Of a stretch of DNA of 64,000 bases, positions 45,510 through 57,710 are shown in pieces; within the stretch, counting starts at the first letter, position 1; each line of letters opens with the position of its first letter. A model generated the notes under the pieces. That model saw only the letters and a list, made by a program, of their open reading frames with translations, was not told the origin of the DNA and searched no databases. This DNA is from Branchiostoma floridae. Lineage: Eukaryota; Chordata; Leptocardii; Amphioxiformes; Branchiostomatidae. Location: assembly GCF_000003815.2 (NCBI RefSeq), contig NC_049981.1, positions 4,456,901-4,520,900 of the forward strand, written 5' to 3'. A program made the position numbers and the translations under genes.

Positions 45510-48500
45510 CTACGTTGAAAAATCACGCGAGATTGTGAAGGCGCTTCGATCTCCGGTGGGGTTCGGGGGTTGAGGTGATGTACGCTGGTGCCTTTGTAGA
45601 CTCTGGTACACCGCTGGCCTCAGCTCCTGATAATGGCCGCTAGGTTGTACCGGAAGCGGAGGCACGGGCAAAGGTGCCATGGGATAGGAGTAGTAGACGT
45701 CACTTCCGGTGCCGGATCGCTGAGACACCGCCCTGCCTGGTGTGCGGACGTCTTCGTAAACTGCTTCCGCTACAACAGTGCAGAAGAGTTACAATTTTAG
45801 TCTTAATTGTCCAGCAACGGAATCTAGAAATTCTTATAAAAGATTTATAGATATAAAGCTAGATGAATCTGTAGCTGTTAACTTTAAAACCAATCCAATT
45901 TTCCAATAATGTTGTAAATTGAAAAAAAAATGAATACTGCTACCAAAACACATAAACTTCAATTCAAAATCTCTTCTCACATTGTATTGAATGTTAAATA
46001 CGTAAAACAAGTAAGGAGAATAGAATTTGACATTCCTGAAACACTTAAAGGTCACAATTTTGGATATACACTACTCTATTACTTTACATCGATGAAGATT
46101 AAATATCCAAGTAATAATAAACGACAAAATACAGTTGCCGAAAAAAGATGTTGTTTGAAACGTATCACCGTTTCCAAAAGCATATCCAGTTGCCTGAGTA
46201 GCTGTTTTTTTGGTGTACATGTACTTTACCTATGTCATGTTCTTTGTTCTTCTCCTTCCGGCAACATAGAATAATGAGTGTAACAGCGCCCACTAGCAGC
46301 ATTCCGCCGACAATACAGCCGACTGCGATACCTACCACGGCTCCTACTCCAAAAATGGGCCTTTCTGTAAAGCCAAGTATTTTATATAAGTAAATGAACA
46401 GGGTACTTTTTTTTTCTATGTTCAATATTATTATAAAACGATGGCATCCGGGACATCACTGAACAGAGATGGTTGGTGTTATAAGCTTTCTGCCACGTTT
46501 GACCCATTGCTGAAGTCACGTATCCACAAGATCACGTGTTGATAAAGATAACGTGTCTATAACTCTCACGTATTTACGTTCTGAAGTGATTGGTCAGCGA
46601 TATCATAGCAGTCGTTGAAAATGTGATCCTTGTAAACCTTTAAATTTGTTTTGGAGGAAAGTTTATCATTGTACTATGATTACTACCAACACAGATAAAC
46701 TTGCATCATGAGAATGAAATAGTTTACGTTTTAGACAAAGGTAATCTTTATAAACAAAACTAAATCACAGTGAATTTCTCTAGGTCTTCTACATCTATAC
46801 ATAGTAAGTGGTTAGAAAAGGAGTAACAAACAGATGTATGCATAGTATAAACCCTTTACTTACCTGTTTGACAAGTATCTCCTTCATAGCCAGTTAAACA
46901 TGCGCATTGGAACTCACTGTCCCTGTCAGTGCAAGTTCCTCCATTTTTACACGGATTGGGAACGCAGATTTCAATTTCTGGAACAAGATGTTTTATCATC
47001 GTAAAAGCGGAATAATTCCAGATTAATATTGTACAACCTAGAAATACCATTATTTATCAAGACTACATTTTAACAATTAACAATATGATTCAATGCCAAA
47101 ATTTATTAAACAGTCCTTTGCAAAGTTCAACAAGTCTAAAGTATATCTGTCAAACATGTCTTACGTATGCATGTTGTAACAGTGTAGCTTGGCACGTCAC
47201 AGGTGAGACTCCGTTCAGTTGGTATCCCGAGTTACAGGTGACCGTAACCTGGTTCGGATAGGAGTATGTTGGCCCGGGAGGACTCAGAGCTCCGTTAGCT
47301 GGAGCCGTCAACAAAGTACATTGTCTGGCTGAAATGCAAATAGAAATGGCCAATAACATTTTATTGTTATGATTTTATTGTTATGATTTTTTTGGTACTA
47401 AAGATTCTTGAAAAGCTACGTATTTTCGTCTGTTTTATCTTTTTTCAAAGTTCATTAATAAGTTGTATAATTGATAGTATCTGACTTTCTTGAACTGTAG
47501 TAAATGATCAATCTCTCTTTGGTCTATGTCCTTAACAATAACAAAACGACGCCTTCTAATCCATACCTGTCTATCGTGTTTTGAATAAAGAAAAAAAAAA
47601 TGTCTATTCTACCATTCACATGTAAATTTAAAGCTCCTCCTACGCACTCTAAGATTCAATAGGAATTGATATTGTATATATATCAACTTAAGATTTCCTC
47701 ACGTGTACATGTTGGAACATCATTACTCCATGTTCCCCCAGCTTGGCAGGTTGCAATCGTCGCGCCGTTCCGTACGTATCCCGAGTTACAGGTGAACGTT
47801 ACTATATTTCCGAAGGAGTTCGCTCCGGTAGGGGGCGTCCGTGCTCCGTTGGTTGGGGCCGACAACGCCGAACATTGCCCGGCTGAAATGTTCAATAACC
47901 TTTTATTGCAGTATATCTATATACTGAAGATGAAAAAACGCCACCTTTTATTCATATCTTGATGAAGGAAAGGTCATGTAATTTCCGTATGATACTATGT
48001 TCTTAATTTTACATACTACAATTTGACTGACAAATTGCTAGCATATATCAATATGCAGATCGTCTTACATGTACGTGTGCATGTTGGAACAGGGTTGCTC
48101 CATGTTCCGTCAGTCTGGCACGCCGTAGTCTCAGTGCCGTTCCGTATGTATCCCGCGTCACAGGTGAACGTAACCGTGACATTGTAGTTGTGCGGTGCGG
48201 CAGGACTCAGCGCTCCATTAGTTGGGACCGACAACGCATTACATGGTCTGGCTGTAATGATAAAATAGACTTGATAAAGAACCTTATAGGCTCTGGATAC
48301 TAATGATGCACGGAACAATATGTATATTTTAAATTTTGAGTCTAAAACCGGACGCATATTTTTCTTCTTAAAAAGGTAACGTTCGGACAGGCGAATGGTC
48401 CAGGAGAATTCAGCGCCCTGTTAGTTTGCGGTCATTTCGGTCATGGTGTCGCTGAAATAGTAACTACTCATTACATCTCTTTCTCTCTGTCCTCTATATT

Positions 48501-50101
48501 TACAAAACGACGAATTTTAATCTATACCTGCTTATCATGTTGTGAATAAAAAACGGTCAAACATACCCTGGAAAACCTGACTTTGACAAGGGCCGGCTGA
48601 GAATTTGTTCAGCAGCCAATGCGGTTCTTCCCGAGGACATTCGATGAGCACTCCATGAAGGTGTCATGCAGGAAGAGAGTTGCCGGTCTAGCTAGGCCTT
48701 ACTTATCAAAGGTCCTCGGGAAGAACTGCCTTGGCTGCCGAAAAAAATTTCTCTGCCGGCCCGGCGCCATAGCTAAAGTCCGTTTTTTCATAGTAGACTC
48801 CGTTCAGTTGGTATCCCGACGTAATTTTGTCCTGGTCGGAGTTCACTCCTGTCGCTATCTTTTCCTCTCACTGCCACAGTGCAGGTATTTACATAACTAT
48901 ATATATATCTTTCAAGAAATGGTGTCAAAATCAACTTACGTGTGCATATTGGAACACTCCATGTTCCGTCAGCTCGGCATATTAGAGGAAAGATTCCGCC
49001 GGTTAGTTGATATCCTGCGTTACAGGAGAACGTCAAGAAGCCTGAACTTTGTATCAGCGCTCCGTTAGTTGGGGCCGTCAACGCCGGGCACTGTCTGGCT
49101 GTAATGGTCAATAACCTTTCATTCCGCGGATCTAGTCATGTATACATTTCTGTGCTTAAAATGCAAACATCAACGGGTTATAATCTATGACCGTCTATAT
49201 ATAATGAACACAGAAAGTTGCTTTCATTGCTCTCTTTATCATCCGACAAGTGTCAGAATACGACAATTTTGTGAACGTTAGCTAACACATATAAACCTGA
49301 AAGTCATCTTACGTGTGCATCTATGACGGGGGAGGAGGCTTTTGAGACGGTCCTCATTTGCATAAATCACATTAATCGATCATCTCCTCCACCTAAAGAA
49401 GGCTATAATCACATTTTGAGGACCTCATTTGCATGATTATATTTCAATGATGTTCACCTAAACATAATACACCTTTTAAATGTAAAAAGATTAAAGCCAT
49501 TTACCACAGTAGGGTTATAACATTTTCTCATTAATTATGCAAGCTAGATCGTTATATAATCTATGATATTTATAACATTGATATAATTGGGTAATTAACA
49601 AATTTAATAATATTTATAAATCAACATTCTTCTATTTCTCAGTTACTGATATTACATGTTGCAATAGTCCTGTAATGGAACAGAGCAGGTTAAGGCGATT
49701 TTCTCATCGATTATTCAAAGTAGCATCCGATTTGCATGATTATTATTCATTTCTATCACGTAAGCTATCAGCATCACGTGAGCTATCAGCAAATGACAAT
49801 CTGTCGACCCCTTCTTTAGTTACCTTTCAAAAATCTGACCCCAACCAGGTCACTGCAGTTGCCAAACAAGCGGCCAAATCTATGCCACAATTTTTCGGCT
49901 TCAAGAGCTGTCTACCACTAATACATCAGGATCCTCAGCATGATCGGAATTCGTGATATTAAACACGGAATTTCCGCTGCAGTACCCAAAATATTACTGT
50001 TTCAAGGCCTCATCAAGACCTACTTACATATCAAATATCAAGACAATCTATCCAGGTGTTCGAGAATTAAGCTAGTATATTACATTCACACACACACACA
50101 G

Positions 50102-50140
<39 letters not shown>

Positions 50141-51248
50141 AACACACACACAAACACACACACAAACACACACACAGACACACACACAGACACACAATAC
50201 ACACAGACACACACACAAACACAAACACACACACAACCAAACACACACAAACACACACACACACAGACACACATAATACACACAGACACACACAAGGTAA
50301 CAATGTTAATGCATCACGGCACCACAGGATAGATATGAAGCATTGAGGCACTCACCTGATGGAGGTGGACTCTGGCAGAAAGCTGCAACAAAGCGAATGC
50401 ATTTAACTTGTTAATCACGTACCAGATGGTGATAGTGCTATCTTAAATATCTTTTACTCTATTATTGAAATGTTAAGTTATTATGTACTATTATATTGAG
50501 ATGTACACATAGCCAACGTCACTGTGTTAACTGTGATCCACAAATCGCATGTAAAGAGAACGGGTAGGTGTATGAATGAATTATTTACAGTCAGGTGATC
50601 AGTGACGCATGACGTCTTGTTGGTCTTGTAATTGGATTTAAGGTCCTACAAGACAATCCAGAACACTTTTACGTAATATATTTGGAAGCACTTGGGAGTA
50701 ACAGGACAAAAACCGGGCTATCTGACACCTGAGGGGTTGATGGATTAAAAGATTCAATGATACACGCAACGTGCATGTGACTTAAAGCCAATTCGTATAT
50801 GATTTTACATTCGTGTGAGTTTAGATGTTGCCTGGAATGAAACCTTCCATGGAATAAAACACTCTTTTATGTCCAATGATAAATGACGAATTTTGTACGA
50901 CAAATTAACAAATGTCACCAAAATGGCCTTTCGTAGAAGGGAAGTAAGCAGGGCTTGGGAAAATGTTATGAAGGGGAACAGATAGTGCCTGAAGAAATTA
51001 TGGCTGCGAACTGCATAATAATCGACGGCATAAAATACAGTAGATTACGCATTATACTTTAGACAAAATGATGTAACGCCAGTGCGACAGGGCTCCAATC
51101 AACCATAACCGTCTTCACAAAGTTGTCTACACTTAAACACAAGATGAGATTTAGTACAGTAATCTAAATGTTAGTAAACACATTTGTACTTACCCAGGCT
51201 AAAATTAGCCACCATGAGTGCGCCAACTATCCCCAGGGCAAACTTCAT
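45510..51248 (-). CDS. Sushi (CCP) and EGF single-pass membrane receptor
   Basis: Nine exons on the minus strand, all introns phase 1: 51248-51194 signal peptide (MKFALGIVGALMVANFSLG); 50382-50356 nine-codon microexon (FCQSPPPS); sushi exons 49098-48940, 48251-48075, 47882-47703; damaged sushi exon 47328-47165; EGF exon 46977-46864 with six Cys (CVPNPCKNGGTC...CACLTGYEGDTC); membrane exon 46364-46230 (IAVGCIVGGMLLVGAVTLIILCC, then KEKNKEH); tail exon 45769-45510. The sushi exons show the four Cys, NGA and GTWS landmarks. Leaving out the damaged exon keeps frame and gives 368 residues. The tail has Tyr motifs VYEDV, YYSYPM, HYQEL and VYQSL and Pro-rich runs, suggesting signalling or endocytosis. 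Sushi/EGF receptors act in complement-like recognition and adhesion; the ligand is unknown. Confidence 0.85.
48375..48462 (-). pseudogene. Relic sushi exon, 5' part
   Basis: The minus strand from an acceptor-like tatttcag reads a decayed copy of the sushi exon start (the aacaggggcgctgaattctcctgg region) aligned to 47328-47250, without an open frame. Confidence 0.6.
48588..48770. mobile_element. Palindromic MITE among sushi exons
   Basis: Inverted arms gggccggctgagaatttgttc, then gcagccaatgcggttcttcccgagga at the left and the reverse complement (tcctcgggaagaactgcc, then ggctgccg and gccggcccgg) at the right. It lies next to the sushi fragment at 48792-48825 (gggataccaactgaacggagtc on the minus strand). 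Confidence 0.75.
49312..49332 (-). pseudogene. Relic sushi exon, 3' end
   Basis: The minus strand keeps gatgcacac followed by the donor gtaagatgac, as at the ends of the live sushi exons, but no exon body is upstream. Confidence 0.45.
49333..50086. other. Intronic AT-rich DNA of the receptor gene
   Basis: No exon seen. From about 49930 it matches the (CA)n-tailed repeat at 40920-41180. Confidence 0.45.
50086..50296. repeat. (CA)n microsatellite
   Basis: Interrupted CA array in the receptor gene intron. The His/Thr and Val/Cys ORFs across it are artefacts. Confidence 0.95.
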
Positions 51249-51815
51249 TGTGAAGCCGTACAAGAGAACACAATTATGATCAAGATCGTCTTCTTAAAAG
51301 AATCCACCCACAACTTAGAAGATGTAAGTCCAACTGTAAAGGGAAGCCTTGTCTTCAGACGTACAATCACGCCAGAACAGTTGTGTGTTCTTTTGGGGAA
51401 GTGAACAGACAAGCCCGTACGTGGACGCGAGCCGTTTCCTTGTGGGACCTTCACAAACCTGGCTAAATTATGTGCTTAAATCTAAAGGTCGTAGGTCACA
51501 TAACTTTGTATAGCGTCGGTAGACGCCCCGGGCATCTTCGGGGTCCCTACAGTATGTATTTAAACTGTTTGTGTGTTTTCATGTTTTCAAATTTATTCTG
51601 ACCTTATGAATTGACGTCCTGACGCCGCAGAGAGTAAATTCACAATTAAGTTCTATATGGTGGACGTCCAATTAATGCGCCAGCATCTCCAGTGAAAGAA
51701 TAAAACTAGAATTTTACAGGGACTTCCGTCAACATCACTCGAAGTCAAAGTTCAAAGGTGAAAACAGTTTGTTTACAATGAACATTATTAAAAAAAATAT
51801 TTCTGTACAGCAAAA

Positions 51816-52535
51816 CTACCTAGGTCACGGGTAAATTTCTCATCACTCGGTTTCCAGTGATGAAGTCGCGTCGTCACTGGCTTACCAGTGGGGAATATTT
51901 ATCGTCACTAGTTTTCCAGTGATGAGGAAACTTCAGCTAGTAAACCAGTGACGACAAATATTCAGTTTACTGAAGAAAAAGGAATCATCGTTTCAGTTGA
52001 GGGGATTTGAAAGTTAGCAATTAAAGTTATACTATCGTCGCCTCTGCAAGTCCCGGGTCACACTCCCGGACCAAATCTAACAGTAACACGGCTATGGCGA
52101 CATGTGAATTAGGGTGTTTTTGTTGCACATCGAACTCAGCAATAGAACGTTCTAGTGCTATTAGAACGTGGTCACTGGAAGCCCAGTGCCGAAATAATTT
52201 CATCACTCGGTGCCCAGTGCCGAAGAGTCACCCATCACTGGAAAACCCAGTGAGGAACCGGTGACCTCGATGGTTCCGCACTCGGTGTCCAGTGACGAAT
52301 GACGTTCATCACTGGATCCCGAGTGACGAGCGGAGTTCGTCACTGGACACCGAGTGCCGAGTCAAGGTTCATCACTAGAATTCCAGTGCCGAGAGAGCTT
52401 CATCACTGGAACAAAGCAATTCATCACTGGAAAACCAGTGACGAACTTTCTTTTTCACTGGGCGTCCAGTGATGACGCCATTTTGAATATCTTTTCGTCA
52501 CTGGAAGCCCAGTGAGGAACCCGTGACCCGCGTAG
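51816..52535. repeat. Array of short hairpins bounded by inverted ends
   Basis: About 14 units of 21-25 bp, each an imperfect inverted repeat of the type RTCACTSG-4 to 6 nt-CCAGTGMYGA. Examples start at 51840, 51872, 51902, 52171, 52201, 52232, 52307, 52338, 52370, 52421, 52455 and 52496. The loop varies while the arms are kept. The whole block is bounded by ctacctaggtcacgggt (51816) and, inverted, acccgtgacccgcgtag (52519). A spacer without hairpins fills 51965-52165. No ORF. It lies about 570 bp upstream of the receptor start codon. It could be a foldback-type transposon, a hairpin minisatellite or a cluster of regulatory sites. Confidence 0.85.
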
Positions 52536-55500
52536 CCTTGCTTCTGTTCAAAGATTTTCACTGATTTACTGTCCCGAAGAACGTCACATGCAAAGCTCGT
52601 ATGTGTGGTTGTGTGAGGAGGGGTGTGGTGTGGGTGTGGGGGAGGGGGGTAACTTGCGTTTGCATACACATACATATGAATTACACACAGACGCACATAA
52701 GCAGACACACACACATACACAAACACGGTACACCGATATAATTATTCGAAGGTGTATTTAGGTGTTTGGTGCGTGTAAAAGTGTGTATTTTTGGGTGCAG
52801 GTGTGGGTGTGAGTGTGTATATGTTAGTGTATGTCTGTGTTTTTTTGTATGGGAATCAGGTTTCCACACGACGCATACTAAAAAAATAGACACAAAATAT
52901 AATGTCATTATCCAAAACGGAAATTTCAAAATGCATCATTCAAAGAGTGACAGATTTTATCTATTTATTTCTGTTTCTCTATACAGGGTTGGTTGATCGC
53001 ACTCAGTGACTAGTGTTAGTTTGCCTCTTTCATCTCCCACCATCGTTTCTGTATCCCTACCGCAGCCATCATTTCATCCATATCTTCAATTTGTTGGTCG
53101 TGTTCCCATGTGGGTCAAATATGAGGAGCTGTCATCCAGTATATACATTTTACTTGGCCTCAGAATATCCCGCAGGCGCCGTTACGCCTCGTTTATCAAA
53201 CAGGAATAAAGGGCATCACACTTGGTACGTGAGTCATGTTGTTTCCAGTTCAAGACACAACAACAAAGTAACAGCGTTTACTACACCTTACCGAACAGAG
53301 TCTTTGGTGTTTATCTTAATGCAAATCGCAGCAGGTTGTTTTGATGTTGGATATATAATATGTAAGGTTTTAATCTTAAAATTAGACCCGTATGACAGAC
53401 TATTAATATGTCTTGTCTCACAAGTCACATGACCACTCATAATACCTTTAGGCAGTCAACCGTCCACAATTTCAGTATGGCGGCGACCGCAGTCGACAGA
53501 CCTATTGTACAGAGCTGTCAACGAATTTTATACACTTTGCGTGTTAAGTTCGCAGCGCAGCATAATCGCCGTTTAGTGGAAAAGGGGCATTTGCAATCAG
53601 GGGTACCTAAGCATATGTATGTTACAATTGGTTGTTCACACGAATTAGTGTGCGTTGATACTTATAGGACACGCAGTCTTTTTGGGCAAAACGACCCAAC
53701 ACTGCCTGGATCACGTGACAAAAATGAGCGGGATATTCAAAATGGCGGTGACGGAAAAATAAGGGGCAATACCTTATGTACCTAAAACTTTCACAAAACG
53801 ATTGAGATGCATATGAGGTGCGTGTTTCATACTCTGTACAAAAAGTGCAACTATCACGGCAGTCAGTTGCCGGTGTATTCTCTCCCGTTGCTATGCGCGT
53901 TCGACAACGTATCGGGTTACAGGAGTAATTTGGTAATAATTCAGCATGTTGAACAATTCCAGAGAGTATAAAATCAGGCGGAAATTTAAGATTAAAAATT
54001 GATTCTTAAGCAGAACCAGCTGGAATGAAGTATTTGCAAAATCTGTGCGACATTCGAGTGGTGATTCCTAATGGACCTTATATCCACTTCACACGAGAAG
54101 GAATGAGCAAAATTGCAGTCAGAATAACTATTCTTTGTCTATTCCTTAGTATATGTAGTGCATTCTATACATTCTCACCGCATTCCAGATATTCTTTTGG
54201 CCACATTCTGGCAGGATTCGAAGTGGCCTGCCGTTTCGGTTCTCCAACGAATTAGGTATGAATGTTTCGGATAATGTTGTAATGCCATAGAATGCGGTCA
54301 TACTGCAGTTAGAATAGTTAGAATACACTTTGAATGGCGTTCGATATCCCTCCACTTCAAACGCACCTCGAAAGTTTTGAGCATGTCAAAAACTTTTGAC
54401 CCAGTCAAAAGAACGGACACAAATATCTGGAATGCTGTAAGAATTTCTAAAATACTCTACGAATTTCCAGGAATAGAAAAGAATGTTCATTCTGACGGCA
54501 TGCCAGCTCATTCTTGCCCTCGAGTGAAGGGGCCTTTACAACCATATTACGTTGGATCACAAATCATTGCAATTGTATCAAATAGTGCTAGGTGACGCTT
54601 TTCATATCAGTCTAGAAACGTTATTGTGAATCGTTTGACCCTGAATTTATCCATAATTACATATATAATAAAGTTTTAAAAAATTCCCTTCTTATAAAAA
54701 ATATTTCATCTGATTTTTTACGTTGAATTAAGGTTCGATAATCCAGAATCCGATCAGAAAGATGGACATACACAAACAATTCATGCTGAACATACAGACG
54801 TGCGCAGGCATACACATGAATGTACATACAGGGAAGCGTTTGCATTAATTCGTTCAGTAAACAACTACGGCCGCGGCCCTTTAAAATAGCCAGTTACCCT
54901 TTATTGCATATGAAGTTGCTATTCCATTTATTGTTTTGACTATTCAGCGCACACAGCCAGGGATGCTCAACTATTACGAGGCTATTCAGATAAGCTAGCA
55001 CTACTGAAAGATTCGAATACAAATGACATTGACGGAATGGAAATCAATAGTTTAAGTTTGGGGTCTTCTACAATATTCCATCTTCATACTCGCATGACTT
55101 CGAGAAATTGATTAGAACAGGTTTTCATAACACTACAAAAGCACTAGAGATGCAAACTTTAGTTCTCTATACGTAAAAAATGATTATCATGAATAGAGCA
55201 AAATGCCAATTGTTAACATACAGTATTTTCTGACTAATTGGAATAGTCGTGAGCAAGTTGCACATTTACATTTTGAGGCTTGATAAGTGCTGTACGTGTC
55301 AACTTTAATAAAAATACTAAAGGGAGCGACAACTTTAAACTGTAACAGCAGTAAACGTTTCCTTGAATGTTTTTTCTCTTACAAAACGATGGAAACGGTA
55401 ATAAAATACCGGAGGGTAAATCTGTTCGTTCTTTTCTACCTGGCAGCTCAAACTATACTGAGCAAAGGTCGCTTATCCAGTGGCGTGCAGATGATCCAGT

Positions 55501-55930
55501 TTGAGTCTACCGTTTTTGAAAGTAACTGAGAAGACTTGTTCTTTGGTGATACCTATACAAGTATTTTAAAGCCGGGTGTATCAGGTAAGAGTATTTTTAT
55601 CACGTTAAAAAAACAACAACATAGACATGTTTGGGATGTCTGGAACGTCCTAGAAGAAGGCTGTTTGAACGTAGTCACTTGTAAGTTGTAGTGCAGGTGA
55701 CCAATATTGTTTGAAGGCTACTTCCGGCATGTTATGTCGTATGGAATCTCCCCATATGCTTTGTATGGGCACTTAAGAAGTCTAGTTTTTCTGTTTAGGT
55801 GACTTCCGACAGCTTCTTTCTAACATTATTCCAGTGTATAAAGACAAGACGACTAAATACTGATCTTTGTCCTACGTAGCATGCAGCAAAAATGACTTTC
55901 CAAATTACGTGTGAGAAGCTAAACTATAGT
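52536..55930. other. Intergenic DNA
   Basis: GT/CA-rich stretch near 52600-52840. Otherwise one MITE-like element (see 54075) and no recognisable exon. The 102-codon ORF starting at 53477 has no domain or splice support. Confidence 0.45.
54075..54545. mobile_element. Candidate MITE with long imperfect inverted ends
   Basis: Left ccacttcacacgagaaggaatgagc, then ttgcagtcagaataactattc; right, inverted, cccttcactcgagggcaagaatgagc, then tgccgtcagaatgaacattc. About 55 bp of imperfect arms, no ORF. Confidence 0.65.
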
Positions 55931-55940
55931 GCTACCAGAT

Positions 55941-56068
55941 TCAGTAGTTGAAAATAAACACGCAGTTGTGCCGTAAGTCCACTACCACAGCGCGACCGTC
56001 CCCTGTACACGCCACGTCCCGGGGGTACCCCGATCGATACGTTTGGTCAGTAGTGTACACATAAAGGT
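55941..56068 (-). CDS. Orphan NHL-repeat terminal exon
   Basis: An acceptor (tttgcag) at 56069 leads into LYVYTTDQTYRSGYPRDVA, then CTGDGRAVVVDL and HNCVFIFNY, then TGA. The Y-P-R-D-V-A, D-G-R-A-V-V-V-D and N-C-V-F-I-F-N pattern is one NHL blade. It lies about 200 bp downstream of the lectin stop at 56274 on the same strand. No matching upstream exons were found, so it may be a remnant or the 3' end of a gene that spans the lectin fragment. Confidence 0.5.
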
Positions 56069-56273
56069 CTGCAAATATCAATAACTCGATAGCTTTACAT
56101 AACACACAAATGTACAAACCAAAACAAAACACAAGAATTGACTGAAGCAATGCCTTTTAATCAAACTCTTATATACCACACATCTTCATTCTGTGTGGTT
56201 AAATAAATTTGTGTTTGGTTACATAGATTTTATAACCAAACGATTCTGGCCTTTATGTAAGTGCTGTTACACA

Positions 56274-57708
56274 TTAAGCACAGGCCATCCAGTCGACTCT
56301 GGCGCTGTTCAGCCTTGTATCAGACCAGGTTTTGATCCGCACCCCCATGTGAGTTGCGTAGCGGTAAATCACGCTAGCATCAACTCGAAGGTCACGATTC
56401 TGGTCTATCCTAGTGAGGCCGATAGTCACCACAGGGGTCGTCGAGAAGGACCTGCTGAACGTGGCGGTCAGGTCCTGGTAGCGAGTGCCAGAGCCATCAC
56501 TGAGGCTGTAACCGGGAATTGTCAACGTGCCCCACTCACCTGAAAAACAGCAACAACAACACAGAAACTAAATACATGGTTACAAAGACTGAATGTTTCG
56601 CCATCCTATTATTTTTAACTGATCTTGCGCAGTAAGTCTAGTACAAACTAACATATGGTACCGAGAACAAAAAATATACGGTTCAATTTTCGAAATGTGC
56701 ACCCAAATGGCAATAATGAACATCCTAACTTTCATAGAAAATAAATGAAAAATTAAGGTAACATTACTGGTAAAATACAGGTGCCTACAGAACGCGACAG
56801 TTAAGATGATACAGAGCAGCCAATATAGAGAGAAAAACCAGAACCGAAGGTTTCTATTAATGCTATCTTTCTTTATTTCTTTATTGACGATGAGACAAGT
56901 CATTGCAAGGGTCTGCCTAGGGTCTGCGCAGAACCTACAAGGATGAGGACAAACATATGAAGAATTCATAATAAGAACAATACAATACAATATGATGCAA
57001 TAAAATGATCAGTATCTATAAAGTGTCATGGAACTATACAGATATGGAAAAACTGATCTATACCATATATCAATAACTTACTTAAAAGATTGGAGTAGGT
57101 GGAAGGTCAGTATATTATCATACTCTGAGTTTAATATTAAAATCGTAACAAATGCTATGATTGAAATAATGACTGGCTCATCTAGTAAACTCTGATTTTA
57201 TTGAATCATGGCGTAAAGACAGAGGGTTTTATATCATGCATAATAAAATTCATCAATCCAAAAGCTGCATGTACTATATATGTGCTTTCAGTACACCCTA
57301 TACTATAAGGCATTTGTCTTTTTTGGAACTAAAACAACCTCCATTAGTTGTTGGATCTAAAACAATTTACTAAACAGAGTTGGTAAAACTCATCATTCAG
57401 TCGAAATCCGAGATATCTTCAGTTGCAATGGTGGACACCATAAACGTTTTAGACAGTAGAGTTAAAGATTCTTTAGGTAAAACATGTCAATTGCTTCCCA
57501 GCCAAATCAGTTCAAGACATGCATTTTCATCGTTACCTGTACTTACATCGGTAGATCGATCGTTGTTGGAGAGCTTTGATTTCCTGACGGAAAGCCTGCT
57601 CCACAGCTTTGGTCTTCTGGTCTTTGGCCGCCATCTCTGCCTGAAGCTGTTGAATCACAGCTTTCTGTTGGAGGAGCTGTTGGATCACATCTTCCAGGGA
57701 AAGGGGAG
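56274..57708 (-). CDS. H-type lectin gene fragment (last two exons)
   Basis: Coiled-coil exon 57708-57547 (LSLEDVIQQLLQQK, EMAAKDQKTKAVEQAF, ALQQRSIYRC) and lectin exon 56539-56274 (FSRSFSTTPVVTIGLTRID, VRIKTWSDTRLNSARVDW, MACA, TAA), joined in phase 1. It is the closest relative of the gene at 35768-38826, but on the opposite strand. No membrane exon, cytoplasmic exon or signal-peptide exon was found upstream to about 60 kb. It is either a duplicated 3' fragment or a gene with a distant first exon. Both exons are open with good splice sites. About 1 kb of intron between them holds a LINE-like tail at 56860-56960. Confidence 0.75.
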
Positions 57709-57710
57709 CT

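Noticed and set aside
49675-49956. 93-codon plus-strand ORF
   Set aside because: Lies antisense in a receptor intron and ends in a dispersed repeat; no domain.
50067-50351. Cys/Val and Thr/His ORFs
   Set aside because: Translation of a (CA)n array within an intron.
53477-53785. 102-codon ORF starting with MAATAVDRP
   Set aside because: No domain, no splice partner, composition like surrounding DNA; too weak to call.
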